64,000 nt of DNA from Shimwellia blattae DSM 4481 = NBRC 105725 (lineage in GTDB: Bacteria; Pseudomonadota; Gammaproteobacteria; Enterobacterales; Enterobacteriaceae): positions 2,232,001-2,296,000 of the forward strand of contig NC_017910.1 of NCBI RefSeq assembly GCF_000262305.1, given 5' to 3'. Below, piece after piece: positions 26,813 through 34,563 of this stretch. The notes beneath the pieces are model-generated. The model was not told the DNA's origin. It did no database searches and saw only the letters and a list, made by a program, of their open reading frames with translations. Each line of letters begins with the position of its first letter. Position 1 is the stretch's first letter. A program made the position numbers and the translations under genes.

Positions 26813-27242
26813 GACCTGTAATGTCGGCCTGGCCCAACTTGTAAGCCCGGCTTACAGGTTCATTCCCCGCGAGCATGGCGGCACGGCAGGCGTTCCAGCC
26901 CCTCACTTCGGCAATAGCAGCTACTGCATCAACGGCGTACATGCTCAGTGTATTTGGCATTGGCTTTTCTTCCGGCACTACCGGTGCTGACTGTTGGGCT
27001 GCGTAAAGATACTCGATATCCACGCCATTCTCTTTCGTAAACCCCGCCGCAATAAATTCAGGCATTTTACGAGCGGATGCATATGTCCATCGCGCATCGC
27101 TATCATCCCGTCGCCAGCGCAACGCCACCGGCTCGCTGTCCATTGCGGCCAACAATTCAGCAGCCATTCGATGGGCGACGTGGCTTTTTCCGTATGTTGC
27201 GACAACATCGTTGAGTTCATCTCTTGTTAATTTGCTGGTCAT
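26802..27242 (-). CDS. Hypothetical phage early-region protein
   Basis: 146 residues from ATG 27242 (TSKLTRDELNDVVATYG). It has a segment typical of small enterobacterial prophage proteins (EPVALRWRRDDSDARWTYAS, ENGVDIEYLYAAQQ) and a C-terminal helix MYAVDAVAAIAEVRGWNACRAA. It overlaps the upstream gene by 4 bp (ATGA). No catalytic motif. The modular middle part resembles DUF-type repeats exchanged among phage early genes. Function unknown. Confidence 0.65.
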   Translation of the reverse strand: MTSKLTRDELNDVVATYGKSHVAHRMAAELLAAMDSEPVALRWRRDDSDARWTYASARKMPEFIAAGFTKENGVDIEYLYAAQQSAPVVPEEKPMPNTLSMYAVDAVAAIAEVRGWNACRAAMLAGNEPVSRAYKLGQADITGHNG

Positions 27243-27445
27243 TGGTTGGCTTCCCTGAACAATATTGACTGCCGAAAACCGATTAGGGACCACAGTCCAT
27301 CAATACGCTGGCTCATTTCGTACCAAACGAGGTTGTCGCCACAAATGCAAATATCAGCACCGCGTGGTTCTGAGTCGTATATAGTGCCCGGTGTAAACAA
27401 GTCAGGTTTTGTCGAGCTAACACAAAGCATTTTTGTAACAGCCAT
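27239..27445 (-). CDS. Hypothetical phage protein
   Basis: 68 residues (AVTKMLCVSSTKPDLFTPG, then DICICGDNLVWYEM). Probably a small beta barrel: the TPGxxY-D pattern is common in prophage SH3-like proteins. Coupled to neighbours by overlapping stop and start (ATGA) at the 3' side and adjacent at the 5' side. Function unknown. Confidence 0.6.
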   Translation of the reverse strand: MAVTKMLCVSSTKPDLFTPGTIYDSEPRGADICICGDNLVWYEMSQRIDGLWSLIGFRQSILFREANQ

Positions 27446-28129
27446 TTACTCAGCCTCCCACTTGATGCCTGCATCGCCCAGCGCCCGCTCCACCTGTTCC
27501 TGATAGCCCTGACCACCGGCGCTAACTTCCTGTGGCAGCTTCACGGTGCGGGACTCCAGCTCGGCGATACGATGGCGGGCGGCATCCAGTTCCGCCAGCA
27601 TCTGGCGCATGTTTTCCGGGGAGACAGCGGCGATATAACGTTCGTATACCTCTGCGATGAACAGAACATCCTGGCTATGAATGCCTGTGTTTCTGGCGGC
27701 CAGGTTTTTTATCAACTCTACCCACGGTAGTTTTTTCTCATATTCCGCCAGCGCCTCAGCCAGGGTTATAGGTGAGATAACCAGTTCGCGAGATTTCATT
27801 TGCTCTACCTGGGCCTCAAGCTCGGCTATGCGCTGCTGCGTCTTCTCCAGTGCCTCTACCAGCTCAGCATTTCGGGATTCAGCCTCCTTCAGTTTTTTGG
27901 TCAACCTGTCGTGACCATCAACAATTTTCGAAACCTGGCTAACCATACGCTCTTCTGCGCGTTCTACGGCATCACACAACGCCCTGGTGCTAACGACTCT
28001 TTTCCCGGACTCACAGAGGGCATGCAATGGTGTAAAAAACTCGCGGCGATCCATACGTGCAGCGACGATAATCAAAATATTCCCCGATTCGCGGGCAGTT
28101 TCTTGTGTCAGTTCTGTGATTTCAGTCAT
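27446..28129 (-). CDS. Ead/Ea22-like phage protein
   Basis: 227 residues from ATG 28129, which overlaps the methyltransferase end by 8 bp. It has a long coiled coil (residues about 60-115, KLKEAESRNAELVEALEKTQ and RIAELEAQVEQM) and a C-terminal part (ELDAARHRIAELESRTV, ending in GYQEQVERALGDAGI) typical of Ea22-like modular proteins of lambdoid early regions. The function of the family is unknown. It is placed here in the right operon, whereas Ea22 in lambda is in the left one. Confidence 0.7.
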   Translation of the reverse strand: MTEITELTQETARESGNILIIVAARMDRREFFTPLHALCESGKRVVSTRALCDAVERAEERMVSQVSKIVDGHDRLTKKLKEAESRNAELVEALEKTQQRIAELEAQVEQMKSRELVISPITLAEALAEYEKKLPWVELIKNLAARNTGIHSQDVLFIAEVYERYIAAVSPENMRQMLAELDAARHRIAELESRTVKLPQEVSAGGQGYQEQVERALGDAGIKWEAE

Positions 28130-29156
28130 GGCTGACCTCCATATATGCAGTGATAAAAGCCCTGGCAGCTTCGGCGTTGATTGCATTCCCGTACCCCTTT
28201 AAGCGGCCAACCCTGTTGCGGCTTGCCACTCTGGCCACCCCGGGCTCGACTCGTCCCATGCGTGCGGTAGCCCCATCAACCAGCGGGAATGTGCCGGGTT
28301 CAACTGGACGCCACTTTCCATCCCGACAAAAGAGCCAGTCCGCATCTCGCCAAAAACCGTTAACCTCAAGGGGCCGCATGTGTACGCCTGGCGCGGAAGC
28401 TGGTCCAGTCGTGCCTTCCCGTCCCGCTGCGCCGTCATTCCCGCTGAGTCCTTCCAGTCGCGCGATGTTGGAGTTACCCAGCCCGCCATCTTCACCAGCC
28501 CGGCAAGATTCTCCAGCCCTCTCTGTGTTTCTGGCTGATCCTTTATGTTCGCGACCGGCGTCGGCCAGCCGGACATCATCGCCGCTGTTTGAATATTCAT
28601 CCCGCCCTGGCGCCCTGACGTTCCCGCGCCAGTCACTGATGACGCTGTCGGCGTTGGCCACCCAGTAGGCCCGCTCTCTGATGTGCGGCGCACCGATGCC
28701 CGCTGACGTGAACGGCACAAGCCCAAAGGCGTAGCCCACTGCTTCCAGGTCTGCTTGTACAAGATCGAACCATGCATTTGCGTTACCGCTTGCAACCTGT
28801 TCGCCAAAGACATGCTGAGGTCTGCGCTCGCTGATGAGATGGAAGAGATAGGGCCAAAGGTGCCGCTCGTCAGCAAACCCATCACCTTTGCCTGCCGCGC
28901 TGAAAGGCTGGCACGGACAGGAACCAGTCCAGACGGGCTTATCATCAGGCCATCCTGCCCGCCGCAATGCGAGGCTCCAGACACCAATTCCGGCGAAGAA
29001 ATGACACTGTGTAAATCCTCTGAGGTCGTCAGGTGTGACATCTTCAATGCTCCTTTCGTCTACTTCGCCTGGGGCAATATGACCGCCAGCAATCAGGTTA
29101 CGCAGCCACTGAGCTGCAAATTGGTCTATTTCGTTGTAATAGGCGGTAGCGCTCAT
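28122..29156 (-). CDS. DNA C5-cytosine methyltransferase (phage orphan)
   Basis: 344 residues. Motif I FFAGIGVWSLALRRAGW (SAM binding, 53-69) and motif IV PCQPFSAAGKGDGFADERHLW with catalytic C82. ENV is replaced by GEQV (motif VI), followed by motif VIII-like AHIRERAYW (PHIRERAYWVAN), and the C-terminal motif X-like end (GYGNAINAEAARAFI). No restriction enzyme gene adjoins. It likely protects phage DNA from host restriction. The target sequence is not predictable. It sits between helicase and ninB genes, a cargo site. Confidence 0.85.
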   Translation of the reverse strand: MSATAYYNEIDQFAAQWLRNLIAGGHIAPGEVDERSIEDVTPDDLRGFTQCHFFAGIGVWSLALRRAGWPDDKPVWTGSCPCQPFSAAGKGDGFADERHLWPYLFHLISERRPQHVFGEQVASGNANAWFDLVQADLEAVGYAFGLVPFTSAGIGAPHIRERAYWVANADSVISDWRGNVRAPGRDEYSNSGDDVRLADAGREHKGSARNTERAGESCRAGEDGGLGNSNIARLEGLSGNDGAAGREGTTGPASAPGVHMRPLEVNGFWRDADWLFCRDGKWRPVEPGTFPLVDGATARMGRVEPGVARVASRNRVGRLKGYGNAINAEAARAFITAYMEVSHD

Positions 29157-29275
29157 GCCCGCACCCCGCTAAAAATTTTATGAATCTGGTAGCCCTGCCA
29201 GTTGGCACGGCACTCGTCGAAAATGGTGTTGATCCCCAGTCTGGAACTCCGTGCTGCATTAGCATTCAATGTCAT
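29153..29275 (-). CDS. Small ORF between the helicase and methyltransferase genes
   Basis: 40 residues (TLNANAARSSRLGINTIFD, CRANWQGYQIHKIFSGVRA). The start overlaps the helicase 3' end in another frame, and its TGA overlaps the methyltransferase ATG (ATGA). GAGG lies 11 nt upstream. The packing suggests real translation. Similar tiny genes occur behind phage helicases. Function unknown. Confidence 0.5.
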   Translation of the reverse strand: MTLNANAARSSRLGINTIFDECRANWQGYQIHKIFSGVRA

Positions 29276-30626
29276 AGTCGTAATTCCTCAATTCATTTTG
29301 CTGAAATACCACCGGGTCAAGTCCGGAAAGGCGGCTGCTGAAGTAGTAGGTTTTCTCTGCGCCTGGCGCATGCCGCGACTTTGTACAGATAATTTCTGTG
29401 ATGCCCTTATGCTCGGTGTTCGGGTTGTATTTCTCATCCCGGTACACCATGAAAATTACGTCAGCCTCCTGCTCGATCACCCCTGACTCCCGTAAATCCG
29501 AGTTAACCGGGCGCTTATTAGCACGCTGCTCGACAGCGCGGTTAAGCTGAGCTAAGGCGATGACCGGGCAGCGCAACTCTTTCGCCAGATTCTTGAGCCC
29601 GGTTGCAATTTCACCCACGGACTGGTTCATGTTCTCCGGGTTGCTCATCTTCATTTTCTGGAGGTAGTCCACGACAATGACGCCCAGGCCACCCAGTTGT
29701 TTGTGCATCCTGCGTGCCTCGGCGCGGATCTGGTGCACACTCAGAGAGGTTTTATCGTTGATGTGAATCGGTGCGTCCTGGAACTCGCGTAGACAGTCAC
29801 TGATCCGCCCCCAGGCCTCGTCCTGATTAGCCCCGTTCTCCCCCAGCAACTGCTCTTTGCTGATACGGGCCCGGTGAAATGCGATCCGCTCGGAAATCTG
29901 CTCGATAGGCATTTCCAGACTGAAAAACAGCACCGGCTTATTGCGTTTCAGGCCGATAGTCTCCGTTGCGGTAGTGCTGAACATGGTTTTACCCATCCCG
30001 GGACGACCACCGACCACAATAAAATCGGTGTTATTGAACCCGCCAAATGCCCGGTCGATGTCATCCATTCCCAGCATGGTTTTGTATTTCCAGATCTCCC
30101 CACTCATGATGGCCTCGACCGTATCGAGAGACAGGGTTATGCCATCCATGATCTGACGGGTTCCGCTATCACTACCGGACTCAACGCTGCCCACGTCAGC
30201 CTGGATAGTTCCAATGACATCCTCCAGAGAACCGACACCCGGCTCATTCAGTCGGCTAATGCCGTTGTTCAGAATTTCCAGCATCCGGCGACCCATCGCA
30301 AACTCACGCAGCTTTTGCGCATAGGTTGGCAGCATGCTGACTGACGGAGTGTTTTTAGCGATTTCCGCCAGGTACGCAAAACCACCGACCTTCTCCAGAT
30401 CGCCTGCACTTTCGATATCAGCTGTCAGAGTCATCAGGTCGATACCGGAACCGGCGGCATTCAGGCGTTTCAGTGAGCGCAGGATGAACCGATGAGCAGC
30501 CACGCTAAAATCACTCTCACTCAGCCCCTCGATGGCATCCACCGCCGCATCGGAATAGTCATCGCCAGAGAGCTGTATTGCGCCCAGTACACACTGCTCC
30601 GCGTAAAAATCGATAAACCGGCTCAT
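29259..30626 (-). CDS. DnaB-type replicative helicase (P22 gp12-like)
   Basis: 455 residues. N-terminal DnaB domain (ECVLGAIQLSGDDYS-like start QCVLGAIQL, residues about 10-105), linker, and RecA-like C-terminal domain with Walker A GGRPGMGKT (206-214) and Walker B in VIVVDYLQKM. The DSRESGVIEQEADVI-type segment (DLRESGVIEQEADVIFMVYR) follows. It unwinds DNA at the phage fork, as P22 gp12, and so avoids the need for host DnaB loading through a P protein. It overlaps the initiator gene by 4 bp. Confidence 0.93.
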   Translation of the reverse strand: MSRFIDFYAEQCVLGAIQLSGDDYSDAAVDAIEGLSESDFSVAAHRFILRSLKRLNAAGSGIDLMTLTADIESAGDLEKVGGFAYLAEIAKNTPSVSMLPTYAQKLREFAMGRRMLEILNNGISRLNEPGVGSLEDVIGTIQADVGSVESGSDSGTRQIMDGITLSLDTVEAIMSGEIWKYKTMLGMDDIDRAFGGFNNTDFIVVGGRPGMGKTMFSTTATETIGLKRNKPVLFFSLEMPIEQISERIAFHRARISKEQLLGENGANQDEAWGRISDCLREFQDAPIHINDKTSLSVHQIRAEARRMHKQLGGLGVIVVDYLQKMKMSNPENMNQSVGEIATGLKNLAKELRCPVIALAQLNRAVEQRANKRPVNSDLRESGVIEQEADVIFMVYRDEKYNPNTEHKGITEIICTKSRHAPGAEKTYYFSSRLSGLDPVVFQQNELRNYDYDIEC

Positions 30627-32110
30627 GCGATGATCCCCTTACGCTGCCTGTGCTCGTTGATGGCCTGCTCGTAGACAGACCCCCAGTTTTCCGGTTTGAG
30701 TATCCAGTCCAGGGTTAGCCAGGGTTTATTCTCAGCACCGCTGAACAGGGTTGATTTTCCAATCAGGTCGAATGCCTGGCCCAGGTGTTTAACCTCACGC
30801 CAGTTCCCCTGATTGGTCTTGCCATTCCACACTGCAGCCAGGTTGCGGTATGCCGGGCGGCGGGAGCTCCACTCATGCATCACCACGGATTTCCCGGGGA
30901 ACTTCTCGTTCCAGAGCGCGATAATTTCTTTGTGAGGGCACGGCACAGGGTTGCTTCCCTGCCCGTCAGCCCAAACCAGGGCGTCGGACAGGTAACCATC
31001 GAAGCGGGTCACGCGGCAAATATTATTAGGCTTAGCAACCGAGTCATTACGCCGCTTCCACGTCATAACGACCCATTTGATAACGGCTTTGAGATCGCTC
31101 AGTGAGTAACCATCACGGCTTTGCGTTGGAGCCAGAAGCGTCATGAATGGCTTGTAATCCTGGCATTTAGCACCAGCCATAGCGTTGTAAAATTCCAGTG
31201 CTTCCCTGGAGTTTTTAATAATCTCATCACGACTTACACCGTCAGATGATGAGCTGAGCGGGTGAGCGCTGATAACAGGAATGCCATCTAACTCGTAATG
31301 GTCAGAAACAACACCTTCACGCACCAAGATAAATCCACTGGCTACCTGTTTGAGTTTGACCGCAGACTTATCCCTTGGGGTGATGCGATCAATCTCAATG
31401 CCACAAACATCCCCTTCGCCGTTGGATGCAAGCAAATCGATACGTCCAGGGCGTCCATCACCTCGATCAGCAACCCTGAATTCGCGGATGCACTCGTAGC
31501 CAGCGTCAATAATCATTGCTTCAACTGCGTCATGCAGTGCGGCAGCCTTGTTAAAATCGAATTTTCCTTCCAGAAGGGTAATTAATTCATCACGAAGAGA
31601 GCCGCCTTCACGACCTCCCTTGGGAGGTTTGGAGGGATCTTTTCTTTTTGTATTTTGTATAGTTTCTTTTGTGTTTAGCTGAATTGGCTTATTGGTATTA
31701 GCTGACTTAGCTAACCTTTTATTAGCTATTTCGGCTAATGTTTCGCTATGTTGGCTAATATTGAAATTCCAGTCAGAAACAACTTTGTTTACGCCGATCA
31801 TTATCCCGTTTGTGATAATGACCCCCATGCCTATCATCTCGTTTTTAGCCTTACACACGTGCGTGTGATGAATGCCTGTCATGTCAGATATCTGGGTATT
31901 TGTAATACGATCAAACTTCTTACCGAAACCGTAGGTTTTTCGGATTACCGCCAGAACTACCTTCAGTTGGCGAGCCGTCAGATCGGCAGCCATAACCGCT
32001 TCCAGCAGTTCATTAGCGATGCGGGTATATCCGTCATCGAGATCTGCCACCTGGCGCTCCACGACCGCCAGAGACGGCCTGATTGGGGTTACTGTTACGA
32101 GATTACCCAC
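30623..32110 (-). CDS. O-type replication initiator with an inserted PD-(D/E)xK-like domain
   Basis: 495 residues, longer than lambda O (299). Residues about 20-115 are the phage replication O N-terminal winged helix (DDGYTRIANELLEAVMAADL, RQLKVVLAVIRKTYGF). The codons for about 115-150 form the iteron origin. Residues about 172-275 look like a restriction-fold nuclease: helix LHDAVEAMIIDAGYECIREF, GRIDLL (D225) and GIEIDR (E239, D241), with D in place of the usual final Lys. Residues about 298-380 resemble the phage 2220 C-terminal domain (YNAMAG, RVTRFDGYLSDAL), and the rest is a DnaT/primosome-like tail. It binds the origin and loads the helicase next to it. Whether the nuclease-like part cuts DNA is unknown. 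Confidence 0.8.
   Translation of the reverse strand: MGNLVTVTPIRPSLAVVERQVADLDDGYTRIANELLEAVMAADLTARQLKVVLAVIRKTYGFGKKFDRITNTQISDMTGIHHTHVCKAKNEMIGMGVIITNGIMIGVNKVVSDWNFNISQHSETLAEIANKRLAKSANTNKPIQLNTKETIQNTKRKDPSKPPKGGREGGSLRDELITLLEGKFDFNKAAALHDAVEAMIIDAGYECIREFRVADRGDGRPGRIDLLASNGEGDVCGIEIDRITPRDKSAVKLKQVASGFILVREGVVSDHYELDGIPVISAHPLSSSSDGVSRDEIIKNSREALEFYNAMAGAKCQDYKPFMTLLAPTQSRDGYSLSDLKAVIKWVVMTWKRRNDSVAKPNNICRVTRFDGYLSDALVWADGQGSNPVPCPHKEIIALWNEKFPGKSVVMHEWSSRRPAYRNLAAVWNGKTNQGNWREVKHLGQAFDLIGKSTLFSGAENKPWLTLDWILKPENWGSVYEQAINEHRQRKGIIA
31630..31758 (-). other. Phage replication origin: four iterons plus AT-rich tract inside the initiator gene
   Basis: On the - strand four 15-bp repeats occur in order at 31744-31758 (TTAGCCAACATAGCG), 31724-31738 (TTAGCCGAAATAGCT), 31700-31714 (TTAGCTAAGTCAGCT) and 31677-31691 (TAAGCCAATTCAGCT), with start spacing of 20-24 bp. 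An A-rich stretch follows (31630-31676). Lambda ori has the same order, four iterons then an AT-rich block, at the same place within O. Confidence 0.75.
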
Positions 32111-32249
32111 GGCCTTCCTCCTTACGCTTCAACTCCTCCAGGATGGCGCGCATCTTTTCGGCCACTACTGGATTAATCGAGCGCACGAAGCGGTCGCGAG
32201 TATTGTTTTTATGTACAGCGGTCTGGTAATGACGATTAATTTTTGCCAT
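32103..32249 (-). CDS. Small basic phage protein between CII and O genes
   Basis: 48 residues (AKINRHYQTAVHKNNTRDRF, then VVAEKMRAILEELKRKEEG). It is basic, with a C-terminal helix. ATG 32249 is chosen because AGGAGGA lies 5 nt before it. The adjacent ATG at 32252 is too close. It overlaps the O start by 8 bp. Not recognised as a named family. Confidence 0.6.
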   Translation of the reverse strand: MAKINRHYQTAVHKNNTRDRFVRSINPVVAEKMRAILEELKRKEEGRG

Positions 32250-32335
32250 CATTCCTCCTGCAAAGGTTTCCGTTTTTGCGCCTGAAAGCCGTTGGTGTTC
32301 GCGCACCGCGGCTTTCGACATTTTTGATATACCCA

Positions 32336-32659
32336 TCAGTCCCACCCCAGCGGATCCGGCCGCATGCGCTCAGCTTTCATCCCCATTTCTGCCAAAGTCT
32401 CCATAGCAAAAAGGTAATCCCGACGAACCAGAACCGCCCCGGGAGGCGCCAGCTGAAGGCCCAGAGCATCCAAAAATCGACAAAACTGCTCCAGATGCCC
32501 TCCTTTCCCTTTCCATCGGCTAATTGTCGACTCATCCAATCCGCAAGCCTCAGCGGTTGGTTTTTGACCAAGATCAGCAAGCTGATTGAGAATTAGCCCT
32601 TCCATTTCAATCGGCTTTAGTTTTGGCAGCTCGGAGTTGCGTGCAATTGCATTTGTCAT
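32336..32659 (-). CDS. cII: CII-like transcription activator
   Basis: 107 residues. The segment LILNQLADLGQKPTAEACGLDESTISRWKGKG corresponds to LLNKIAMLGTEKTAEAVGVDKSQISRWKRD of lambda CII. It comes between cro and O, the position of cII, and would activate the promoter for repressor establishment. ATG 32659 or a TTG 6 bp upstream could be the start; AGGTG is nearer to TTG. Sequence beyond the HTH differs from lambda. Confidence 0.8.
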   Translation of the reverse strand: MTNAIARNSELPKLKPIEMEGLILNQLADLGQKPTAEACGLDESTISRWKGKGGHLEQFCRFLDALGLQLAPPGAVLVRRDYLFAMETLAEMGMKAERMRPDPLGWD

Positions 32660-32696
32660 AGGCAATATTCACCTCATTGGGTTAGCAGGCCGATGG

Positions 32697-32927
32697 TTAC
32701 ACGACCTGCTTAGGTTTGCTCACTTCCAGAATTTGTTCTGGAGAGTATTTTCCATCTGATGCAACAGAAATTCTTCGGGCGTAGTCGGTTTCTCCGGTCC
32801 ACTCTGTACGGGGAAGGCATCCGCTTCTCATCCATTTGTAAATGGCTCGTGGGGAACGGCCGCAGACCTCAGCAACAACTGGAACGCGGATGTATTTAAT
32901 GATTTCCCCGAGATTACTTGGGCCCAT
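32697..32927 (-). CDS. cro: Cro-like repressor
   Basis: 76 residues with an HTH (VPVVAEVCGRSPRAIYKWMRSG) and a charged tail (YSPEQILEVSKPK). It is the first gene leftward from the operator cluster and divergent from cI, the position of Cro. GAGG precedes ATG 32927. The sequence fits the YdaS/Cro-type family of phage regulators rather than lambda Cro itself. Confidence 0.8.
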   Translation of the reverse strand: MGPSNLGEIIKYIRVPVVAEVCGRSPRAIYKWMRSGCLPRTEWTGETDYARRISVASDGKYSPEQILEVSKPKQVV

Positions 32928-32943
32928 ATTTTAATCCTCAAAA

Positions 32944-33015
32944 TGAACTTTAGGTACATATTATGACGGAACTGATAGTTCACGCAAGTGGTATTATGAT
33001 TGAACCTATGGTTCA
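32944..33015. promoter_or_regulatory. Right operator cluster (OR) with cro and cI promoters
   Basis: Three 15-bp sites: TGAACTTTAGGTACA (32944-32958), GGAACTGATAGTTCA (32968-32982) and TGAACCTATGGTTCA (33001-33015), with centres 24 and 33 bp apart. On the - strand TTGCGT and CATAAT, 16 bp apart, bracket the middle site and could be pR. The third site covers the likely cI start, so CI or Cro bound there would block cI. Confidence 0.75.
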
Positions 33016-33718
33016 TGAAGATAAAGCGCGTAAAGAATTCTCTGTCAGGCTGGCGCTGGCCTGTGATAAAGCTGGATTGCTGATCCACGGACGGCAGGCT
33101 GATATTGCCGCCCGTATGAAGGTTACCCCTAAGGCTGTCAGTAAGTGGTTTAACGGAGAATCCATCCCACGGAGAGGCACATTGCAGGTTCTGGCCTCTA
33201 TTCTCGGCACGTCCTCGTCATACCTTCTGGGGGACTCAACTGATGATGGTATATCTGAGGGGCACATGGCGATAAATGACGATATTTATCGGGTGGAAGT
33301 CTTTGATATAAACGCCAGTGCTGGTTCTGGCGTGATGCTCAGGGATGAGTTCATCGAAACAATAAAATCCATTGAGTATTCAAGCGAGGAGGCGCACGCC
33401 CTGTTTGGTGGCAGGCCCGCCGAAAACATCAAGATGATTGCCGTTAACGGTGATTCTATGTCTGGAACATTTGAGCCGCGTGACCAGATTTTTATCGATG
33501 TTAGCATCGGGTTCTTCGATGGTGATGGGATCTACATTTTTATACTCGACAATAACCTTTACGTAAAAAGATTACAGCTACAATACAAAAGGTTAGCAGT
33601 AATATCGGACAATAAAAAATACGAGACATGGTACATCGACGATATAAATTCCGCTGAGCTAATTATCTGCGCCAAGGTGCTTGTCAGTCAGTCTAGAGCT
33701 TATCATTTCCACGGATGA
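33008..33718 (+). CDS. cI: CI-type prophage repressor (HTH plus S24 self-cleaving domain)
   Basis: 236 residues from ATG 33008. N-terminal HTH (GRQADIAARMKVTPKAVSKW, 28-47). C-terminal LexA-type domain with cleavage bond A105-G106 (NASAGSG), catalytic S150 (NGDSMSG) and K187 (LYVKRL). It keeps lysogeny and is cleaved on SOS induction. Starts at 32963 and 32996 are also in frame. None has a good ribosome site, and cI of lambda is leaderless too. ATG 33008 gives the usual family length. Confidence 0.9.
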   Translation: MVHEDKARKEFSVRLALACDKAGLLIHGRQADIAARMKVTPKAVSKWFNGESIPRRGTLQVLASILGTSSSYLLGDSTDDGISEGHMAINDDIYRVEVFDINASAGSGVMLRDEFIETIKSIEYSSEEAHALFGGRPAENIKMIAVNGDSMSGTFEPRDQIFIDVSIGFFDGDGIYIFILDNNLYVKRLQLQYKRLAVISDNKKYETWYIDDINSAELIICAKVLVSQSRAYHFHG

Positions 33719-33776
33719 TCATCGGTGTGGATATAGAAGTAGAAATTAAGCTGATATAGGTATAAAGGAGAGTGAT

Positions 33777-34196
33777 TTGCAGGAAAAAATATCGTGCGTC
33801 TTTCCGTTCGCAAGAATCGGTGAAAAAGCGGCTGGGATTACTCCTGTCCTGACATTCGATTGTGAAAAATTACCAGTCAAGGCAACTTTAAATATTGCCT
33901 TCTATTTCATATGCTTAAAAAAAGATGTGACGTATACCTTATGGTTTGATATCACCAGAGATGGCGTTTCTATCATCGATAACTCTTGGGATAGGGAAAA
34001 AATATTTAAAGCGGAAGATCCATCATCGAAGCCAGATGAACTTGCAGTTGGTCTGAATGCCAACATGCCTCAAATACCTTTCACAGATGAGGGGATATAT
34101 ACCATTGAGGCCAAACTCTTTAACATGAAAAATAAAACATTAATCGAAACCCACCAATCCTATTTCAAGGTAAAATTAAAGATAGGAGTAGAGTGA
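33777..34196 (+). CDS. Unknown protein in rexA position, beta-sandwich-like
   Basis: 139 residues from TTG 33777, with GGAG 7 nt upstream. The pattern (alternating strands, KATLNIAFYFICLK, YTLWFDITRDGVSI, LNANMPQIPFTDEGIYTIEAKLF) resembles DUF6941-like all-beta proteins that sense or bind unknown ligands. There is no signal peptide. It lies 58 bp behind cI in the same direction, so it should be expressed in the lysogen from the cI transcript. AT-rich codons. The next gene begins 1 bp after its stop. Function unknown; a lysogeny-expressed defence or exclusion role is inferred from position only. Confidence 0.65.
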   Translation: MQEKISCVFPFARIGEKAAGITPVLTFDCEKLPVKATLNIAFYFICLKKDVTYTLWFDITRDGVSIIDNSWDREKIFKAEDPSSKPDELAVGLNANMPQIPFTDEGIYTIEAKLFNMKNKTLIETHQSYFKVKLKIGVE

Positions 34197-34197
34197 A

Positions 34198-34563
34198 ATG
34201 AGTGAAAATGTAACTGTACTCCGTCCAGGGATGGAAAGCATAAATTTAACTAGTGGATTATCTTCTGCAGATAGTCCATCATTTAAGGGTGGTAACGGGG
34301 GTGGAGGAGATGATATGCAAATCAGGGTTGCCCGACTTGAATCTGACGTCGAATACATAAAGCGTGACATTTCTGAAGTAAAATCAGATATTAAGGCAAT
34401 AGATTCCAGATTAACTAAAATTGAAACAGGTATAGAATCTATCAAAACTACCATAAAGGCATCCGCCGCAGTGGTCAGCGTAGCATTTGCCTTTTGTGTA
34501 TATGTTTTTGGTAATTATGTTTCAAAAATTATTGATGCACTTAATGGCCTAATTCTTAAGTAG
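34198..34563 (+). CDS. Unknown coiled-coil membrane protein in rexB position
   Basis: 121 residues. A flexible Gly-rich stretch (GGNGGGGDD, 31-39), then a heptad coiled coil (about 41-88, RVARLESDVEYIKRDISEVK) and one C-terminal membrane helix (AAVVSVAFAFCVYVFGNYV, 90-108). Architecture is similar to XhlA-type or DUF1640-like anchors. It is coupled to the gene before it. Together the pair looks like a soluble sensor with a membrane partner, as RexA/RexB are, but without sequence similarity to them that I can see. Confidence 0.65.
   Translation: MSENVTVLRPGMESINLTSGLSSADSPSFKGGNGGGGDDMQIRVARLESDVEYIKRDISEVKSDIKAIDSRLTKIETGIESIKTTIKASAAVVSVAFAFCVYVFGNYVSKIIDALNGLILK

Noticed and set aside
28199..29047. 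282-codon open frame on the - strand inside the methyltransferase gene
   Set aside because: Shadow of the methyltransferase in another frame; composition (Ser/Gly/Trp-rich, no domain) is not protein-like, while the true frame has all methyltransferase motifs.
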